From G020354025 sp964621455 (GTDB lineage Bacteria; Fidelibacterota; Marinisomatia; SCGC-AAA003-L08; TS1B11), in NCBI GenBank assembly GCA_964621455.1, contig CAZULW010000001.1, positions 75,028-139,027 of the forward strand: a stretch of 64,000 bases of DNA. Reading direction: 5' to 3'. Below are positions 60,640-64,000 of this stretch, piece after piece; within the stretch, counting starts at the first letter, position 1, and each line of letters opens with the position of its first letter. The notes below the pieces were generated by a model. That model ran no database searches. It was not told the DNA's origin and was given only the letters and a program-made list of their open reading frames with translations. The translations under genes were made by a program, and so were the position numbers.

Positions 60640-62436
60640 TTAAGCGACAAATTCCACGGTATTATAACCGTAGTCTTTGACGCTGTCTGATTCTGTATCA
60701 ATGGCGACATCTTCGGTCACCACTGAATCAATTGCCGGGGTCCGGGCGAGATCTCCCTGGCCGGGGAAACCTCTCTCACGACCGGTATCCCCCACCTCCA
60801 CGCTCACGTCAGAAAAGTCTAGCCCTTGATGGGCCCACTCTTGCTCAAGGCTGGAAAGCGCTCTTTGGAGTACTTGACGCACCTCAAGCGATTCCACCAG
60901 GATGTGCAGGGTGGTCCCGGCATTACTTTCCTGGAACGTAAGCTGGACGTTACCCAGCGACCCGCCATCAAAAGCGAACACGCTGCTGCGTTGCTCACCG
61001 CTGACGAATCGGCTGTAGTGGAGTGCCGTCATCCGGGCCAGAGAAGCCAGGTTGGCGGGAACCTCCACCGCCGCTGGTGCCGGTGTCGGCAGGGAATGGG
61101 TCACGGGAGCCGGGGATTCATTCCCCACATGCTCTCCGCTTTTGCGGACCCCAAGCGAAACGGGTTTGACGAAGTCGCGGCTGATCCCATCGCCGTCCGG
61201 CGTGGGACGCTGCGACACTTGTTGGTTGGTGGGGCTGTTGGCAGGATGGAAACCATCTCCCCTGCCACCCTCTCCTTGTCCGGCCGATGACGGACGCTGG
61301 CCGCCAACCTGTACCGGGGTAACCCGGGGATCGGTTGGCTGCTGCGTCGATGGCCGGCTGGGAGAGGCGCGCCTGGAGGTTTGCTGTGCCGCCATCGGCA
61401 CCTCCGGACGATCCGGCAGGGACTGGTTCAAATCCAGCCTCCCCTGGTTCGTAATACGACCCGCGGCTGCTTCACCGCCGCCACCCTGGTGCCCGGTCTC
61501 GACCCTTTCGGACTGAGTCAAAGGCACGCGCGGGTTGGGCTGTGGGACCACGAGCTTGGATGTCAATCCTTTAGCCTTGCCATTCACCCCGGGGGATAAA
61601 TGGTTCGGCTCCACCTGGACTCCCATCCGGTCGGCTGACCCCCGACACTTTGAGTCGGGGGCTGACGGACGGGCGGAGTGAGACGGTTGGGAGTTCCCGA
61701 GAATGCCAGCCGGCCGGGAAGACCGGGTAATGTCCCCGGTTTCGGGCCGGTGTCCCGGGGTAGTGACCACAGGGGTAACTACCGGTGGAACTCCTGATGG
61801 CTGAGCGTTGGTGGCAACGCTAGCTTCCGTACTCATACCGGACGGTTCGGCTGGTTTCCCGGCGACCTCCACCTTCCCTGTCCGGGAAGTGATATGTAAT
61901 GCTGGTCGCGCCCCGGGAGCCTGCCCGGGGTCCGGAAAATCAGCCTCCGAACCAGGTTTAGAAGCCTTCAAGGAGGCATCCGCCAGGTTCCCACTCTCAA
62001 CCTGTGGAACAGCATGAGATGGTATCCCCCCCGCAGGGACGCTTGGAATATGGTTTCCGATCCCTTCCGGGGATTGTGGGGATTGTGGGTTCCGGACTGC
62101 CTCACCAAGCCAAAGAACAGGGGTATTCGCCGAACCCGTTTGCCACCGGTTGAAGGCCGCCACCGGGAGTGGTGGTTGATCACCGCCCCGTGGTGGGCTC
62201 TGGCCAGCAACCGCCGGCTTGCGAGTCAGTTGTATGCCCGGTCCAGGCTTGTGTCCCCGCAGCTGCTGCAGCATGCCACCGAACCCTTGAGCGCGCCAAA
62301 CGGCTCCAGGAACCAGGGAGAAAAGGGATCCGGCCAAAGATGCCGCCAGGGCACCCTTACCTTTACCCTTCCCTTTCATACTGATCAACCGGGGGTGGCC
62401 GGCCTGGAAGACCTGGGCTCCACCACTGTTCATCAT
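60640..62436 (-). CDS. fliK: Flagellar hook-length control protein FliK
   Basis: 598 residues. A long Pro/Ser/Gln/Gly-rich N-terminal ruler region (~1-460) leads to a C-terminal globular domain with FAFDGGSLGNVQLTFQESNAGTTLHILVESLEVRQVLQRALSSLEQEWAHQGL, the conserved FliK core. It measures the hook and triggers the FlhB specificity switch. The ruler is long, and part of it is encoded by a palindrome (61639-61661). TTG/ATG choices near 62436 are uncertain; MKGKGKGKG a few codons in is an alternative N-terminus. Confidence 0.85.
   Translation of the reverse strand: MMNSGGAQVFQAGHPRLISMKGKGKGKGALAASLAGSLFSLVPGAVWRAQGFGGMLQQLRGHKPGPGIQLTRKPAVAGQSPPRGGDQPPLPVAAFNRWQTGSANTPVLWLGEAVRNPQSPQSPEGIGNHIPSVPAGGIPSHAVPQVESGNLADASLKASKPGSEADFPDPGQAPGARPALHITSRTGKVEVAGKPAEPSGMSTEASVATNAQPSGVPPVVTPVVTTPGHRPETGDITRSSRPAGILGNSQPSHSARPSAPDSKCRGSADRMGVQVEPNHLSPGVNGKAKGLTSKLVVPQPNPRVPLTQSERVETGHQGGGGEAAAGRITNQGRLDLNQSLPDRPEVPMAAQQTSRRASPSRPSTQQPTDPRVTPVQVGGQRPSSAGQGEGGRGDGFHPANSPTNQQVSQRPTPDGDGISRDFVKPVSLGVRKSGEHVGNESPAPVTHSLPTPAPAAVEVPANLASLARMTALHYSRFVSGEQRSSVFAFDGGSLGNVQLTFQESNAGTTLHILVESLEVRQVLQRALSSLEQEWAHQGLDFSDVSVEVGDTGRERGFPGQGDLARTPAIDSVVTEDVAIDTESDSVKDYGYNTVEFVA
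61639..61661. repeat. Perfect 8-base-stem palindrome inside fliK
   Basis: CCCCCGAC (61639-61646), a 7-base loop, then GTCGGGGG (61654-61661). It lies in the low-complexity ruler region of fliK. Like the palindromes in ftcD and the glycosyltransferase gene, it keeps the reading frame open. Confidence 0.6.
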
Positions 62437-62972
62437 TAGCTTCCTTTTTGTTTTACCAGCCTGTTGGTCAGCGCCGCGGCACGATCGTCACCGAGGGCTG
62501 CCAACAGGAACTTCCTTCGCTTGTTGGTGGTATGCTTATAGATGTCCGTGACCACCTCGTCGCTGAGTTTAGCAACAATAGGCGTCAGTTCGGTCACCGT
62601 CATAGTGGCGAACGTTTTGGCCATATCCTGAGCATTCACTTCCACCTGACGCAGAGACTCGAGCTCCGCGTCCTTTACCTGCAGGCGTCCTTCCAGGCCC
62701 TTTACGGTAGCATCCCCGAAGGCCAACTCCCGCTCCAGGCTGTCGAGGGCAACATTATTCTGTGCCAACACAGCCAGGAGACTATCCACGTCGACCAACA
62801 GGGAGTCACGCTCCTGGATGATTACCTGCATTTCTTTACTGGATACAATCTCTCCGTTCGCCAGCATCTCCTCCTCGCCGGGGAAAAAGAAAATAAAAAC
62901 GAGAATAAATAACACGACCACAAGCACGAAAAACATCAGTGCCATGGCGAGTCCCATGAGAATCTTTTTCAT
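62436..62972 (-). CDS. motE: MotE-like flagellar chaperone (MgtE N-terminal-domain family)
   Basis: 178 residues. N-terminal membrane helix (ILMGLAMALMFFVLVVVLFILVFIFFF at ~4-30), a coiled coil (~50-115), and a C-terminal MgtE_N-like helical domain (FATMTVTELTPIVAKLSDEVVTDIYKHTTNKRRKFLLAAL). This layout matches MotE proteins encoded between fliJ and fliK. In studied species MotE stabilises MotC/stator parts or aids assembly. Its stop overlaps fliK start by one base. Confidence 0.82.
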   Translation of the reverse strand: MKKILMGLAMALMFFVLVVVLFILVFIFFFPGEEEMLANGEIVSSKEMQVIIQERDSLLVDVDSLLAVLAQNNVALDSLERELAFGDATVKGLEGRLQVKDAELESLRQVEVNAQDMAKTFATMTVTELTPIVAKLSDEVVTDIYKHTTNKRRKFLLAALGDDRAAALTNRLVKQKGS

Positions 62973-63436
62973 GGCTGCCTCGATCCTCCGACTTGAGAAT
63001 GCTGACGGCCGGCGATTTCATCTAGCTGCTTCTGCTCCTTCCGCTCTGTTTCCTTGAGGGCCGCCTGGTCCTGGTGCTCTTTCAGCTTCTCCAGGGACTG
63101 CTTCTCCCTGGCAGATTTCTCTACGACCTTGCGGCGCTTCTGCACCTCCTGCTCCGCTATCCCCACCTCGTGAACCTGGCTCCGGAGGTCTTCATTCAGC
63201 TGCTCGGTGTACCAGGTGCGTACTTGCAGGTCGCGGGAAGACAAGGCCCGCTCATGATTACTTGAAGACGGATTATCAGCTTTGAGATGCGTCTGTTTCT
63301 GCGCGTGAATTCTTTGCAGTCTTTCGTTCTTGCTGCGCTGTTTACTTTCTGATTCACGCAGCGCCAGGGACTTGAGATTCAAGATCAGGGACTTAATGTC
63401 CAGGAGGCGTTTATACTGGAAACCTTTCTTAGCCAC
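62969..63436 (-). CDS. fliJ: Flagellar export protein FliJ
   Basis: 155 residues from GTG 63436, overlapping the fliI stop by 8 bases, with GGAGG at 6 bases. The N-terminus FQYKRLLDIKSLILNLK is FliJ-like, and the rest is a long charged coiled coil with abundant Lys, Gln and Glu. FliJ is the central stalk of the FliI ATPase ring and contacts FlhA. Longer readings would run through fliI. Confidence 0.88.
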   Translation of the reverse strand: MAKKGFQYKRLLDIKSLILNLKSLALRESESKQRSKNERLQRIHAQKQTHLKADNPSSSNHERALSSRDLQVRTWYTEQLNEDLRSQVHEVGIAEQEVQKRRKVVEKSAREKQSLEKLKEHQDQAALKETERKEQKQLDEIAGRQHSQVGGSRQP

Positions 63437-64000
63437 TGCCCGCCTCCATATCCTTGCAAAGCTTAACAAGATCCGCCCTGGCTTCCTCAAAATCGGACTT
63501 GGTGGAGCCATCCTGCGCCAGGTAGGCGTTTACCTTGTCGATGTTGGTGATCGCGTAGTCAATTCGTGGATTGCTGCCCGGACTGTAGGCGCCGATGTTG
63601 ATGAGGTCTTCCGAATCATGGTACACCGAAAGCAGCTCCACCACCTGCTGCACGAGCTTATTATGTTCCGCATCGGTGATTTCCCGACGGAGCCGGCTGA
63701 CGCTCTGAAGCACATCCACCGCCGGGTAGTGGCCGCGGTTGGCAAGATCACGTGAAAGGACAATATGGCCGTCCAGCACCGACCGGGCGGCGTCGGCGAT
63801 AGGATCAGTCAGGTCGTCGCTTTCCACCAGCACCGAAAAAAGACCGGTAATACTGGAGTGAGGATTGGTGCCGGCCCGTTCCAGCAATCGAGGCAAAAGG
63901 GCAAACACGGACGGAGTGTAACCCTTGGTGGTGGGCGGTTCGCCTACGGCCAGGCCGATTTCCCGCTGGGCCATGGCTACCCTCGTCAGGGAATCCATCA
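63429..64000 (-). CDS. fliI: Flagellum-specific ATPase FliI, 3' part only
   Basis: The visible ~190 C-terminal residues include DSLTRVAMAQREIGLAVGEPPTTKGYTPSVFALLPRLLERAGT, SSITGLFSVLVESDDLTDPIADAARSVLDGHIVLSRDLANRGHYPAVDVLQSVSR, diagnostic of FliI/type III ATPases. The P-loop and N-terminus lie beyond the right window edge. It energises substrate unfolding for export. Upstream genes (probably fliH, fliG, fliF, fliE) are expected to the right. Confidence 0.96.
   Translation of the reverse strand, partial: MDSLTRVAMAQREIGLAVGEPPTTKGYTPSVFALLPRLLERAGTNPHSSITGLFSVLVESDDLTDPIADAARSVLDGHIVLSRDLANRGHYPAVDVLQSVSRLRREITDAEHNKLVQQVVELLSVYHDSEDLINIGAYSPGSNPRIDYAITNIDKVNAYLAQDGSTKSDFEEARADLVKLCKDMEAGSG

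Overview
The window is bacterial chromosome, mostly GC-rich (one gene is clearly AT-rich), almost entirely coding, with nearly all genes on the minus strand in tightly overlapping operons (ATGA/GTGA junctions). The organism has a Gram-negative envelope (flagellar P- and L-ring genes, a SusC-like TonB-dependent receptor, lipoproteins). It combines a bacterial geranylgeranylglyceryl-phosphate-synthase homologue, a split glycine decarboxylase, AccB/AccC and a TonB receptor with a carboxypeptidase-regulatory plug. This fits the FCB superphylum best, for example Neomarinimicrobiota or a related candidate phylum; that placement is inference. No rRNA, tRNA or CRISPR array was seen.

Region 1-4.2 kb: a PIN-domain toxin cut by the window edge, a dimethylarginine dimethylaminohydrolase, rpiA, an AT-rich phosphofructokinase gene with a Fur-box-like operator, and a half-size GDT1 transporter. 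These are interspersed with several copies of the 3' end of comM. The intact comM follows at 4.2-5.8 kb, so 1.8-4.2 kb looks like a scarred insertion site at the comM 3' end. Region 5.8-14 kb: an alpha-L-rhamnosidase and BNR beta-propeller lipoprotein pair, ispG, miaA and a large TonB receptor. Region 14-24.2 kb: housekeeping operons: mutL; an M50 protease, an unrecognised 58-residue membrane protein and ftcD, coupled by 4-bp overlaps; then efp-accB-accC-gcvH-gcvPA-GGGP synthase-xerD. Region 24.3-26.4 kb: a SprA-family metalloprotease, an XRE regulator and a decayed PAS domain.

Region 26.4-34.2 kb is an unusual operon in which a sulfotransferase, a two-domain glycosyltransferase and a GT2 glycosyltransferase each carry a C-terminal TPR array. 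It also encodes a glycosyltransferase paralogue that has lost its metal-binding motif and a cyclic-nucleotide-binding protein. It lies directly downstream of the flagellar cluster and may modify flagellin or another surface protein.

Region 34.5-64 kb is one long flagellar cluster read right to left: fliI(partial)-fliJ-motE-fliK-flgD-TIGR02530-flgE-motA-motB-fliL-fliM-fliY-fliO-fliP-fliQ-fliR-flhB-flhA-flhF-flhG-small membrane protein-fliA-two uncharacterised genes-GAF/H-box protein. A sigma-54-type promoter then precedes flgF-flgG-flgA-flgH-flgI-flgJ-flgN-flgK-flgL-fliW-csrA. Together these encode the export gate, C-ring, stator, rod, hook, rings and junction proteins, plus FliA, FlhF/FlhG and FliW/CsrA regulators. 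Flagellin, fliF/G/H/E and flgB/C are not in the window.
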